DNA of 64,000 nucleotides from Emydura subglobosa (lineage: Eukaryota; Chordata; Testudines; Chelidae): NCBI GenBank assembly GCA_007922225.1, contig ML679989.1:17939570-18003569 (forward strand). Direction: 5' to 3'. Of this stretch, positions 11,991-24,195 are shown one piece after another. How positions within the stretch are numbered: the stretch's first letter is position 1; each line of letters begins with the position of its first letter. The position numbers were made by a program, and so were the translations under genes. Under the pieces are notes generated by a model, which made no database searches, was not told the origin of the DNA, and saw only the letters and a list, made by a program, of their open reading frames with translations.

Positions 11991-14084
11991 AAAACCCCCT
12001 CGCCCAGAGGGCTTGCAATCTTTTTGCTCAGCGCTATCGTTACTTCTGGGGTCATTATGCAAGCAACACAGCAGAGGGTTCCCCTTTTCCCTTCCCAGCC
12101 TCGTCCGACTTTGTCCTGTTCCTTGGGTGCACCAGGCACAATAGATACAGGTTTCTCTTAAAGGACAACTGACCTCCCAGGAGGTGTCTCCTTTATGGGA
12201 AAAGGCTTTCTTTTCAGAGCCTGTCCGCTCAGTTTTTTCCCACATACCATCGCCTGACCTAGTTCATCAATAATCTCTTTGTATGCAGGAAGATTCCAGC
12301 AGCATCCTCAAGGGGTTAGAAACGGCCCCCCGCATTATTCTGCGGAGTGGGGTGGATTTTTTCTTTTTATATAAATGGGGCCGATTGTCCACAGATTAGA
12401 CTCATAGGGTGGAGGGAAATGGCCTTTTAAAATGCCAAGGTTTATGTGAAGGCCTCCTAGAAACCTTGGGGTGCTTGGAGCAGTGTCTGTAGTGAAAATC
12501 GGTCTATGAAGCAGAGCCTGCCACCACAGAGGAAGGGCCAGGGGGGAGAACACATCATTGCTTCCCTATGAAAGTTTGTAGCCTGTAGAGTTGTGCTATT
12601 GTGTGAGCACATACAATTCATCCCAGCTGGAATTAATTTCTGCATTGGAAGCATCAGGGCCAGATACACGAGCAGGAAAACAAATTGATTTAGGGCCAGA
12701 TTCTCAGCTGGTGTAATTCACCACCATGCCATTGACTTCTAGGGAGCCAGGCCGATTTATACCAGCTGAGGATCCGGCCCCCTTTAGGAACTGAAATTAA
12801 TTAATTAGAAGACATCATCATCGTGTGACACTTGCTCCCGCAGGGATCGAAACATCAAGTTGGGTCCCTTCAGACCTTGACACCATCACTGGCAATCGGG
12901 ACTGAGCTGGGCATGACAGAAGTACATGAAAACATGAATGGGACACGGACAGTAGATGGATACTCCTCTTTACTCTCTCATGCTACAAGAACAAGGTGAC
13001 ATTCAGTGATGCTGAAAGGCAACGCATTTAAACTCATTGAAGCCAGGCATTCCCCGTCCCCGGAAGGGAGATTAACAACCCAAAAAGCGGAAACAACTAA
13101 CTACACTACGAAAACAACAAAGAACTACTATAGAAAACTATTCACAAGTACATGAGTCAATGACTCGAGAGGGAAGCACTTGCTAAGCAAGAGATAAGCA
13201 TTCCAGAGACCATCATGGGTGGTAAGAAGGAGCCGAGGAGGTGGAGGGCCCTATATAAATCGCCATGAGGGCGTGACTCCAGGGGGCTCCAGTGCCGACC
13301 CTACAGGTACTTCTGAGGAAAGACTTTAAGGCGAATTCAACATGCACACCTACTTGGAATCGACATGAACAAGTACTCGAAGAAGAACCATAAATTAGAC
13401 CAGCAACTGGCATTCAACCTCTTTCTTCCCCGTGTTCTTCCTGAACATCCCATGACACGGTTAACCCGCCCTGACATCACGATGCATTTTCAACCACAAT
13501 AAACTGAAAATGTTCCTAATCCAAGACACCTGATTGAAAGGCTTTTCATATAATGGGCTGGCTTCTGAAAGACGGGCTGCCGGGGGGTGACTGAGACGAA
13601 CAAAACCCTCGGCTCTGAACGTCCTACTTCCGCTTTAAAGCAGCAATTCATACTCGATGTAAATGTATGAGATCCTCAAAGATCACCGCAAATGTCTTAG
13701 GAAAACTTCTCAGGCCTGTCAGGCACTCAAACGTCCCACAGAAAACCTCTTACTACCTAAACCGAGCTCAGGTATAGTCCTCTAGCACCCACATGCACGT
13801 GGGGCAATGAGTCCAGCAATTATTTCATCAAGCGCTGTGAGCGACTTAAAAGGAGACCCACGTTAGCAGGACCGTCCTTGCCCCAGTCACCCGGATATAG
13901 AATCACAGCCTTGTCTGCAACGCTGGACATTTTGCATGTGTCACAGAACGTTGCCCCCACACATTTCTCAGCATCCCCCCTCGCCGCTCTGCTCCCACCC
14001 CCCCATGCCATACCACACAATGCAACATTCAGACCTCTCCCTCCTACTCCCAGATCGTTCCAGTTTTCAGCATTCGCTCTCTGT

Positions 14085-14255
14085 GGGCTTGTCTACATGG
14101 GGAGGAAGGCTATTGCAAAACAGGCTAGGGTGTGAATTTAAAGCGATACTGATCCCACACCAACTCCCTGTTCTGCACTAGAGAGTGCCTTTGAGTGGTG
14201 TAGCTTAATCCACTCCCACAGATATGCCCTGCTCCTTCCCCATGTAGACAAGCCC
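14085..14255. mobile_element. 171-base hAT-like MITE with perfect terminal inverted repeats
   Basis: GGGCTTGTCTACATGGGGA at 14085-14103 is repeated in perfect reverse complement at 14237-14255. The inner part has no coding capacity. The flanking octamers do not match well, so the target duplication has decayed or the ends are off by a few bases. Confidence 0.75.
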
Positions 14256-16764
14256 TACGCATCTGGAGAGTTTCTAACAGTTCCCACCATGGGGCGCTTT
14301 CCTGAGGGCGTGCAAGCTCTGAGGCCGCCCAGCAGAGCCAGGCCCGGCCAGCAGCTCCCATGCTGGCATTTAGTCTTTCTTGTGAAAGAAAGCCTCTATC
14401 GGGTTTATTAGCAGTTCTGACAGGAAATCTTTCTGCCAAAGATGTGAGTAAAGAAAGGGAAGCGGGAAAAGATCAGCCCAGCGCTCATGGCTACCTCAAG
14501 GAAGACTCCAAATGCCTTCCCACATAGCTCAAGCTCTCGCAGAAGGCTGAGAGGAGAGTTGGGGGGCAGGGGGCTTCCTGGTCAAAAGAGAGAGAGGACA
14601 GGAAAGGGGAGGTCACCGAGCGGGGAGGTGCTGAGGAAGCCCCTTCGTGTAATCCGTACCAGTGCAGCCATCTCCCACCCAACCCCCGAGAGAACCACAA
14701 TCCAAAGAGACTCGCCAGCTCTGGGAATCAAAGCCAGGCCTGACCAGGCCTTGGATTGATAAAAAACTAGACGAATACGACAAGCCACGTTCTGCTGCCC
14801 GCTTTTTGCTCTCTCGGTCTCTGATTGCCACTTATTCAATTATTTCCATTTCCTGCCAGGCATCATCAGCCGTGGTTTATTCCCTCAGTGTATGCACGCA
14901 CGTCTCCACAGCAATCATCCCGCAGCTGCAACCCTACGTCTCCTCTCCACAGGCTGCTCCTGCTCTTCGCGATGCACACACTCTAGGCCTTAAGGGAGAA
15001 TCAGGCATCCCTGATTTACGACCCTCTTCTTCTGAGGCTGTAAGTGAACAGCCTGAGCACATCACAGACTAGAAGCTGTCCCTGCTGTCAGCTCCCTTCC
15101 TGCCAAACTCAGGGCTGCGGTCCAATCTGTGCAGCGAATCCTGCTAACAGTGGGTAGGAATGGGAATAGCTGCTGCCCCCACCCCCCTCCCCCATGAACC
15201 AGCTCCCCCATATCACTGCTGCGAGGACTTTCACTGCATTAGGACAGGACCTAACTAATTGGGAGCGTCTTCAGAGCTGAGGCTTTTTTTTGCCACTAAT
15301 GGGGAGGTGGGTTAAGACGGTAGTGGAGTAACTGTGCAAAAGAGGCCATGGGTGGGGAGAGTGGCTGGTTCAGGGGATATGAAGCCTCCAGTTCATGGTT
15401 CAAGCCTAGCTCAGGTCAATAGTGAGCAAAAATCATCACCACCTGAATCTGATTTACTGACAGGAGATGTTGGTGTCAGTGCATTTCCTAGTGATCAAGG
15501 GTCGCCACCACTGCAAACTCCACCCGGGTGATTAGGACCAGCTGACACACCGCACAGAGAGAGGGATCAGGGCAGCACGTGCCGGTTCTGCAGATTAGGA
15601 GAGGACTTCAGGGTGGCACCTTTCCTGCCATGGACAGAGCTCTTCCATCACTGCTTCTGGGGGCTAAAAGACATGTTTGTAACCAGGACACTTTCTATAG
15701 GGAAGCAAGGTCTGCTGTCCTTATACCTCCCTCCTGGGAGATGGACCGAATGGTCTTTCCCGTCTCTGACTTCATTGATTCAGTTCTGCCCCATCCCTAT
15801 CACATCAGCCCTGATTGTCCTCTCTCCGATTGCGGGTGGCTCTACCGAATTCAGCAGTGCTACTTCTGGTTTACATCAGTACCAGGGAGAGGAGAGATGC
15901 CTCCCTCAGTCAACCTATTGCCAGCTGACCGCTGGCAGCCCATCGGCTTCACCCATCCCACAGTCACTTCACCTGTCTGGAGGCAGAGCTTACTGGTGAC
16001 CCGGGCTGCAGCTGGGGAACCCAGGAGCAGCGTTTTGGCAGGAGAGGGGGAGGCAGGTACAGCCAACGGTAGCTGCCTGCTTTCCCCAAGCCAGCGCTCC
16101 TCCTCCTTGCTCCACACCACCTCCCAGCAGGAGGGACTCCAGCAATTCGTGCCTGAGCCTAACCCAGCCACCATCCGCGACTCCGGCTTCACTCTGCATC
16201 CCCCTCCAGGCCTCTCCAATGAGCCCCCAGGAGAGGAAGGATTTAATTGCGTGTACCAGCCGCGCAGTGTAAACACTTCCTTCTCCTCACCTAGCTGCCT
16301 TTCTGGATGGATGGCGCACGGGATTCAGCCTTTCACACAGCGCCCCATCTGCACAGAACAGAAGCCGCTTCCGTGATTCCGCTCCCTGTCACAGGCTTAC
16401 TCAGCCCTCGCTCTATTCAATTCATCCCAGCCCAGCTGCACGGCCACAGCTCTTAGCATGTGCGGTTGTTTTCGTAACCTATAATCAGCCGCCCAACCCT
16501 GGCGATGGAAGCAGAAATCCGGGGCGAGGCCAGAGCCCTCTGAACGGGTCTCAGAAGCCACAGACCCATTAGCCTTCGGAAACCAATTGTGTGTTTCTAA
16601 GCCTTTCGCGTTTACAGCAGCGCCAAGTTAAAGCAGTAAATAGCAGCAAGGGAGCATTCATGTATGAGGAGGGTTTGATCGGTGTGCGTGAGGTTTGAGT
16701 CTCTGATATTCAACTGACAGCCCTTCCTCGTCTCTCCTGCCTCTCTTCTTTTTCCTCCTCTCAC

Positions 16765-16920
16765 GAAGTCACAGATTTAAAAGCGGGAAGGGACCGCTAT
16801 GATCATCTAGTCTGAGCTGCTGCATAACACAGGCTACAGATCTCACCCAGAGGCCAGACGCCGAGTTGGTTTTAGAAGTAGAACCCTGGATTTCTGAATC
16901 CCATGCTCTAATGGCTAAAC
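16765..16920. mobile_element. CR1-related 3' fragment
   Basis: GAAGGGACCGCTATGATCAT... in the form GGGAAGGGACCGCTATGATC, then ATCTAGTCTGAGCTGCTGC and ATAACACAGGCTACAGA, is a very common sauropsid CR1-associated sequence. Confidence 0.55.
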
Positions 16921-18205
16921 AAACTAACTCTCTCCCTGCAATCCTTAGCCTCTCCTCTCCCCTTGTCTCACTCGGCTGCTACCCTATGAACAGCATATTC
17001 TTGAGTGGCTAATTGTGACATGAGGGGTAAATCAGCCCAGCCTTCCACCACTTTTCTACGCCTCCCTGGATAGCATTGATAATTAATTTGCATGCTGCAA
17101 TTCTATTGGTTAAAATATCATTAGTCATTTGTGGGGGAGGACACAGACAAAGAGATGGACAGATGTTGGGACAAAGGTGTCACTGAGTTCCACAAGTGTA
17201 AATACAGAGACTGCTCAGACACCATGGCGATGGGTGTGGGTTGGATGGATGCATAGCTTCAGCAGAGTTACTCTTGATTTACGCTCTTGCTTTGTAAATG
17301 GGAGCAGATTTTGGCCCATACTGTTTTTTTTAGATGAACGTACCAGTGAGCCTTGTCAAATCTTAGTAGAAATTTACCAGGCCAGGCAAAAATGGTACTT
17401 GCCCACTCATTGCTATTAAAAATATCTTATTTTGCTCTCCTGTCAAAAACAATCTCTCTTCCCCAAACAGGCAAGCAAAAGGCGGTAAAGAGGGTACAGA
17501 TATAACAGAACTCCACCTACTGTGTAGTGAAAATAACACTCTCCCTTGGATAAAGTTACTCTTCATAAAATCAAGCTGTTTACCAGCTGTGAGGAAACCT
17601 CAGGACAATCTGTACAGCACTTAACCAATAGGATTACAGTGTACAGATGTATGCATGCTGACTGGCTGAGTTTCCACAGATCTCGCAATTACACCAGTGG
17701 GCAATTAGCTTTTCTTAAATGTCTTGAAATCAGACTGAAATCCCCATTCTAAGCCTGTATTTTTCCAAGCTAACTCTGTTATGCATGGTTGATTTCTTCA
17801 GTCATGCAAAAAGAAAAATGGTTTTCTCCTCTAATAACCAACATTAGGCCTCATGCACAGAGAAAGATAAATTAAAATCAAGTAATGCAGGAGCACAGAG
17901 AGATATTTTGCATCTGATTTGAATACAAATATACTTTTCATTGTTAAAGTACAGCAAATAGCCCTCAAATATATAAGACACAAATCAGAAAAATGGTAAA
18001 TAAGGCTTAAACACCTCCACGTTATATGCTGACATGATAAGCCCACTCTGATCCTGGGTTTACCACAATGTCCTAAACAGACACAACTCTGAGCCATACA
18101 GCGGGGGTGAAATCCTTGCTCTGCTGAAGTCAGCTGCAAAACTGCTGTTGACTTCAATGGAGCCAGAATTTCACCTTGGATTGTGATCCGAATCCAAACT
18201 CAAAG

Positions 18206-18320
18206 GTCATGTCTACACTACCACTTATCTCGGCAAAACCTATGTCACTTAGGGGTCCAGCTGTACAACACTGGTACAGCTGTGTCACTGTAAGCTCACT
18301 GGTATAGACACGGCTTAAAG
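18206..18320. mobile_element. hAT-like MITE
   Basis: GTCATGTCTACACTACCACT on the left pairs with the reverse complement of CACTGGTATAGACACGGC on the right. The element is about 110 bases. Confidence 0.6.
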
Positions 18321-18589
18321 GTTTTGATTTAGGCTTTAGTCATCTTTAGTCACAATCAGAAATGAGACAGAAGAATGATCCAAGGTCTGGAAAATTTGCC
18401 TTAAAACAAGATGCTTCATTTATTTAGCTTATCATTGGAAGGTTAAGAAAATCTGATCACAGGGAGTACCTACACGGGTTAAACATTTCTTACAGTACAG
18501 GATCCTTCAATTTAACAGATAAAGGATAAAGATCCAAAGGCTGGAAACAGAAACTAGACAAATTCAAAGAAAATAAGCAGAACATTTTG

Positions 18590-18680
18590 AACAGTCAGGG
18601 TAATTAACCACTAGAACAATTTACCAAGGAACATGGTGGATTCTCCACCACTTAAGTCTTTACATCAAGATTCTAGTGGG
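18590..18680 (+). mobile_element. CR1 LINE 3' fragment
   Basis: AGAACAATTTACCAAGGAAC and GGTGGATTCTCCACCACTT match the same CR1 3' segment as at 8925 and 28880. Confidence 0.65.
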
Positions 18681-18981
18681 GGTTTGTGTGTGTGCGCGCA
18701 GAGCTAGAGATCAAACTATTGATGTGATGTGGCTCAAAATAGACTCAATCTGTCAAGTTTTGCCCAAGGTAGTGCATAGCATGGACATTTTTTTTTTTTC
18801 AGAAAAACAGCTAGAGGATTTCCATTCCCACCGTTTTATATGCTTCAAAGCTAGACTTGTGGCGGCACAGGATAGGGTTAGTGATCCAAATTTGGGGTCA
18901 TTTGAGCAAGGGGTTCCCGAGTTACAGGCCCCCCCAGTTCCCTTCTGCTGCCTTGTACTTTTATGCTAAGAGGTACTAGAG

Positions 18982-19462
18982 CAGCGGTCCCCAAACTTTT
19001 TACTCCAGGCCCTCTCCCAGCTGGGGCTGGGTCGGGAGCGGGGCCATGGTCGGGGGGTGCGGCTGGGAGCAGGGCCACAGTTGGGAGGTTGCAGTTGGAA
19101 CCGAGACTGGGAGCGGGGTCGTGGCAGCCAGGGGGCCCCAGCAGCTGGGGGTCGGGTGCTGGGGGCCGAGGCCACGGCTGGACGTCACAGCTGGGGGCCA
19201 AGGGCCGCGACTGGAGGCCGCACACCAAGGCCTCATGCTGCAACCGGAGGTCAAGGCCATGCACCGTGGCCAGGGGCTGGGCGCCAAGACGGGCCGGGCA
19301 CCGAGGCGACAGCTGAGGGTCGGAGCCAGAGCAGAGCTCAGGGCAGTGTGGGGCTGGGTGGCGCTCCCTCTCCATCCCCCAGTGAGGGCTGGCCCAGGCC
19401 CTGCCACACCCCCCCCACCCCGGATGTTCCTCCAGGGGGCGCGCCTCACAGTTTGGGGACTG
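18982..19462. mobile_element. TIR element with GC-rich tandem-repeat core
   Basis: CAGCGGTCCCCAAACT at the left and CAGTTTGGGGACTG at the right form imperfect inverted termini. The core is a G-rich degenerate tandem array of GGGGCTGGGAGC-like units (19010-19330). Target duplication is not clear (TACTAGAG against TACAGCCC). Overlapping open frames up to about 200 codons are products of the array. Confidence 0.65.
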
Positions 19463-19777
19463 TACAGCCCCCACTGAGATTGATGGGTGTGAACTCACCC
19501 TTCAATTAACATAACTAAGGATGAGTTAATCACAAGCCCCCACTTAAGACAACAGAAGTTTTGGACTGTGTGGCTGGCTGTTGCTACAATTCATGAGTCA
19601 TGGGTGGCAACTGTATTTTGGGGAAATGAAATCAAAGTATTTTGGGGGGAAAAATAGACATGTGAATGCTTGCTGGGAGGGGAGGGGTTTGGACTTGCAC
19701 CAACCAAACCCAACCAAAACCCTTGGATCCAAAACCCTTGCACACCTGTGCAATAAACATGTAATATCTTATGTTCG

Positions 19778-20632
19778 GGGCCCTACCACATCCACCGACC
19801 ATTCTAGTCAATTTCACCATTTCCGATGTTTTCATCTGAAATTTCAAGGTGTTGTAACTGTGGGGTCCCAACCCAAAAGAGAGTGGTGGGAGGGGGGGTC
19901 ACAAACCTTTTGTAGGAGGGTGGCAGGACCAGCAGCTAGGGTAGGGGTCCCCAAACTGTGGTGTGCGCCCCAGAGGAACCATGGGGGGGGCGTGGTGGGG
20001 CCTGCGCCAGCCCCCACAGGGGCAGGGAGGAAGCGCCACCCAGCTCTGCTCTGCCCCCATCTCCGCTCCAGCCACACCCCCCGGCTGCAGCCCCAGCCTT
20101 GGCTCCTGGCTGCGGCTCCATGCCCAAGCCTCTGCTCTGCTCTTGGCCAGCCTTGGCTCCCAGCCCCCACTCCTGGCCCCATTTGCAGCCCTGTGCCCAG
20201 AGCGCGCAGACTGCAACTCCAGCCCCCACCCCAGCCCCAGCTCCCGGCCCCAGCTCCCAATTGCAGCTCTTGGGGAAGCACAGACAAGGTAAGGGGAGGC
20301 ATGACCTGAAACGTTTGAGGACCACTGAACTAGGGGCCTCCGGCTGGAGTGCTCCCAACCACACGGAGATCAGACCCACCTCCAATACCCCCCTTCCCCC
20401 CGGTGCAGGAAGCCCTGGGGCTGCTGCCCACCCCCGGAGGTACCTGCACCCAGAGTGGGTCTAATCTCCCCCGTGCTGCTGGGAGCGCCCCAGCCTGGCC
20501 AGGACTAATAGCTAGGGGCACCCAGCTGGGGCGCTTCCCACAGCACAGGGGAAGATCAGACTTCACGGGGAAGGGCCAATCTCACAGTCCGTGACACATT
20601 TTTCATGGCTATGAAATTGGTAGGGCACGACC
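19778..20632. mobile_element. TIR element of the GGGCCCTACCA type, interrupted by a second element
   Basis: GGGCCCTACCACATCC near 19780 and its inverse GAAATTGGTAGGGC at 20619-20632 are termini of a repeat common in turtles. TTTCAAGGTGTTGTAACTG and GTGGGGTCCCAACCC belong to its left body; the GC-rich stretch 20336-20600 is its right body. A 386-base element is inserted at 19942. Confidence 0.65.
19942..20327. mobile_element. 386-base hAT-like element with 8-base target duplication, nested
   Basis: The ends TAGGGGTCCCCAAACTG and AAACGTTTGAGGACCACTG are imperfect inverted repeats. AGCTAGGG (19934-19941) and AACTAGGG (20328-20335) flank it, an 8-base duplication with one mismatch, as hAT transposases make. 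The core is a C-rich array of CCAGCCC/GGCTCC units, the opposite orientation to the core at 18982-19462. Confidence 0.75.
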
Positions 20633-21054
20633 TCATGTTGCTTGCTACAAAACCTTTGTTGTATCAGGTGAGGAGGTGCCAGAAACAGTTGTCTGGGCAA
20701 TTCTGTATTATGCTAACCCCTCAGGGAAGGGTGGGACAAGTAGCTACTCCCTGGTCTTGGCGGAGGGGGGCGGGTCTCTTTTTTCTTCTTCTTTGAATAG
20801 TGTTAGGTGGAATCTTGCAGTGAGAGTGACTAGTTTGTAAAAGGAGGTGAAGGGGTTGGCAGAGTAAAGGCAGGTGCTTTACCTGGGGGTATTGAGGCAT
20901 TGCTGAAAGAGGGCAGAGTTAAGGTTACATAGGCAAACTTTACTGTGGATTTCCTGGTTTTCAGACATTTGAGTTTTGCTCAACTCAGCGTTCTGCAAGG
21001 GGACGGTGTGCACCCAGCAATCTTAGCTCTGTGTTAACGTAGTTTTAAAGGGCT

Positions 21055-21185
21055 TTAGGCACCTAAGGCTGCAGATAGGTGGGACTTTCAAAAGCACGCA
21101 GGCACCCAACTCCCATTGATCGGGAGTTACATGCCTAGGCACTTTTGAGAATCCCACTAGGTGCCTATCTGCATTGTTAGGTACC
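21055..21185. repeat. Palindromic repeat of the GGCACCTA family
   Basis: GGCACCTAAGGCTGCAGATAGGTGGGACTTTCAAAAG at the left is matched in reverse by CTTTTGAGAATCCCACTAGG, GCCTATCTGCA and TTAGGTACCT on the right. A degraded partner with the same GGTGCCTAA core lies at 40650. Confidence 0.7.
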
Positions 21186-21565
21186 TAAACACCTCTCAAA
21201 ATCCAACCCCTAAGAGTGAAGAGCCCTTAAGTGCCTAAGTCACTTCTGAAAATGTCACTTTGGCACTTTTGGAAATTTACCCCAGATCTAGTAATCATGT
21301 AATCTGTATGTATAATCCTCATTAGAATTTTCCACACACAAAAAGCAATCATACACTGCCAGTCTAAAAGACAGTTGATATTATTTTAGATAAAGGGAAA
21401 CAAGGAAGAACAAAAGTGAAGTCTCCAGGAAAGAGAGCACAGGTTGTATCTCTGTAACATGCTGCTTCAATATTGTCCCACAAAATGGAAAATGACCCCC
21501 TGCAGACAGGCAAATTCCTTAGAAACGTAAAGGCACAGTGCAGAGGGGAAAGAAGTCTTAATAGC

Positions 21566-21647
21566 TGCGTAGCTTCCACACTCCTTCACACAGTTCCTTG
21601 TCTAACTGCATAGCTTCCACACTCCTTCACACAGTTGTTTGTCTAAC
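21566..21647. repeat. 41-base tandem duplication
   Basis: TGCGTAGCTTCCACACTCC at 21566 and TGCATAGCTTCCACACTCC at 21607 begin two adjacent 41-base copies that differ at only a few positions. Confidence 0.9.
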
Positions 21648-22289
21648 TTCACTCTCTCGGTACTGTACTTTTTATTCCCTTCGTAGGAGCGTTTGGAAAT
21701 ACTAGACTTTCTGTACAAGGCTTTTAATTGATGTCATGAGGCAGTTATTTTACAAGTATATAGAAAACCTGTTTTGCTCCTATATTAAATACGCTATACA
21801 AATGCAGAAGCAAAGCAAAGCAAGCGCTAAGTGTGTTAAAAAGGAGTAGGAGGCTAAAGGGGTGGGAATTGTCAAGGATCTGAGATAGCAAGAATATCCT
21901 TATCCGACCCTCTCAATCCAGAAATATAAACTATTATGAAAAATACACAATCCCTTAATGCTAAAATGCTGTAGAGGCATTTGTTTCCAACCACTGTAGA
22001 GAATGCAGCACAGGGTGTGATTATAGTAACTTGCCTATCATTATGGGCTGTGAACCGGCCCAGAATTTCCAAAACTGCTAAGCAATCACAACTGGGGCCA
22101 GCCTGTCAAATGACCTCAATGCTTTGGGAGGGGGTTGGGTGCTGAGCTCTTCTGAAATTTCAACCCCGATTCCCGGGTCTGAGCATTTGAAAATCTGGCC
22201 CCACACCTCTGGACTTTGTGTAGACAAGACTCACTCAATATGTTTCCTAGAAGCCAACAGACGTGATTTTCACATAGTGTTGTCAGCCC

Positions 22290-22490
22290 AGCTGGTGAAG
22301 CAGCATGATCTAGTGGCTCGACTCAAAATCAAGAGACTTGGGTGCCAGTCCCAGCTCGCCAATGACCTGCCGGATGAGTGCCTTCCCCTCTGTACTCTGT
22401 TTCCCCATCCATCAAATGGGAATAACGATACCCTTTTACAAAGTGCTCTGAAATCCATGCATTCAAAGTGCTATATAAGAGCTAACCATC
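22290..22490 (+). repeat. MIR-like SINE
   Basis: CATGATCTAGTGGCTCGAC, GAGACTTGGGTGCCAGTCCC, GTACTCTGTTTCCCCATCC, AAATGGGAATAACGATACCC and GTGCTATATAAGAGCTA follow in SINE order, tRNA-like head to 3' end. Confidence 0.75.
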
Positions 22491-23369
22491 AATGCCACTG
22501 TTTCGGTTTCTTGTCAGGAAGGACATTGCTTCCTAATTTTATTTTGCTGGGTAACTCCAGCATGTCTCATTGATTTCTTCAGGCATTTTACTAGTTGTCC
22601 TTGAGAACTCATCTGATTAGAAACAGCCTGTGTTGTTGTGCCGCAGGGTAAATGGGTGGCTCAATAGGAAGCAGCACTAATAGAAGGCTTTCCATTTTCA
22701 ATGAGCTGTCAGAAAGTAATGCATTTTATTTATTGGCTGTTTATGAAAGAGATCCCTTAAAATTCTATAGACACGAGCTGTAACTTTGCTGAAACACTAA
22801 TTTCCATCTGAAACCTGGTTTATTTCATCCCCAAACCATCTAGAAATCAGTGGGCTTCTGCCAGCTTCTGTTAGTACCTAGAACGTTAAACACCAGGTGA
22901 GGAGACACAAGATGGAAATAATAACGTTGCTCCTTTTTAACCCAAGTGATTAGCCAATTTTCAGGGGTCCAGCCAATTGTTTCTATTAGGAGGAGAAATT
23001 GACGCTGGAGTCAGGCATTTCTTTGATGCAATCCTGTTGATTTATAAAGGACGCACAAAGTCCTGTTTCCCTGAACACAACAGGATTCAAACAGATGGAG
23101 ACAGATCCTCTGTACACAGATTTAAGCCTCTTTCAGCCAGCACTTCACCCAAAAGCTCATTCACCCTCTGCTTTTTGATCAGGGCAATGATGCTGTAAGG
23201 GATTCTTTGGCTGTGTCTGGGGCTTGGTTTCTCATGTTTCAGCTATCTGGTTCCATACAGGAACTTGATTGTTTCTTTCCTTTATCCTGAATGAAGGTGA
23301 GTGGTTATGCCCAGTAGCTTCAATGAGATTTCACCCAAGCCCTGCCCACAACATAACACGCCCTTCTAA

Positions 23370-23590
23370 AGCACCTCTTACGTGACACTCTCAAACTGCT
23401 CTATAGTTAATAAAGCTTCACAGACTGCTCTGGGAGAGACGTGCTGTCCACCTCATTTGACGAGAGGAAAACTAAGACATTAGGTGATTTGTTTAAGGTC
23501 ATCCAAAATGTCAGAGGCAGGTAGGGATAGAACCCTGGAGTCCTGAGAGCCAAGGCCCCACGCCAGCTCCTACACCACAATCCTTCAGGC
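23370..23590 (-). repeat. MIR-like SINE remnant, antisense
   Basis: GAGAGGAAAACTAAGACATTAGG, AAGGTCATCCAAAATGTCAGAGG and ACCCTGGAGTCCTGAGAG (each as short pieces) follow in inverted SINE order. Confidence 0.6.
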
Positions 23591-23734
23591 CACAGAGATA
23601 GGCAGGCAAAGGAGAAGAATTTGACAGAATCTGTCTCCTACTGGTTCATATCTGTTAAGCGGGGATTCGAAGAATAGGAAGGATCTTTCCCGTCACTGCC
23701 TGCTGCAGGGCCTCTTGCCCCATCCCTTTCAGAG

Positions 23735-23790
23735 CCAGGATACTGGACTAGATGGACCACTAGTAGTCTCATCCTCTGTGCCACTTCCTA
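23735..23790 (+). mobile_element. CR1 3' terminal fragment
   Basis: CAGGATACTGGACTAGATGG and ACCACTAGTAGTCTC match the CR1 3' end (AGGATACTGGGCTAGATGG ... TCTGACCC). Confidence 0.6.
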
Positions 23791-23959
23791 AAATGACACA
23801 GACCTGCCCACAGGAAGCTGTGAGGCTTCAGAAACTAACGTATATAAAATCCTTTGAGATCTTCAGAAGGAAGACACCAGAGCAGCGCAAACGGTTATTG
23901 TTGGGACTGGTCTACCAATGGGATTACTTGTGTTCTCTCTCCACCCCTGGGGCACTACT

Positions 23960-24195
23960 GAAGGAGAGAGAGCATGGCCCTGTGCATACGGCACTGGCCT
24001 GGAAGTCAGGAGACCTAGGTTCCAGTCTGACCTGCTGGTCTCTATGCCTCTGTTTGCTTTTTCATCCTTTGCCTTGGCTATTTAGATTGTAAGCTCTCTG
24101 GGGCAGGGACGGTCTCTTAATATGCATGTGTCTAACACAACTGGGGTCCTGATCCTGGCTAGGGCCTCTGTATGCTACTACATTAAAAGAGTTGA
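23960..24195 (+). repeat. tRNA-derived SINE
   Basis: GAAGTCAGGAGACCTAGGTTCC in the head is followed by TTAGATTGTAAGCTCTCTGGGG, GGGACGGTCTCTTAATATG and a GGTCCTGATCCTGGCTAGGG tail (quoted as short pieces). The tail type recurs at 36390 and 40120. Confidence 0.7.

Noticed and set aside
15579..16376. Longest open frame in the window (265 codons, plus strand)
   Set aside because: No recognisable domain, no splice or promoter context, residue pattern looks random, and it sits inside the kinase intron. Conservation in related species would change this view.
18963..19509. Several overlapping open frames of 100-200 codons on both strands
   Set aside because: They are produced by the GC-rich tandem array inside a TIR element; all frames lack stops because the units do.
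22290..22330. tRNA-like sequence in SINE heads (also near 23990, 30205)
   Set aside because: Only the A/B-box-like remnant of SINEs is present; no complete cloverleaf.
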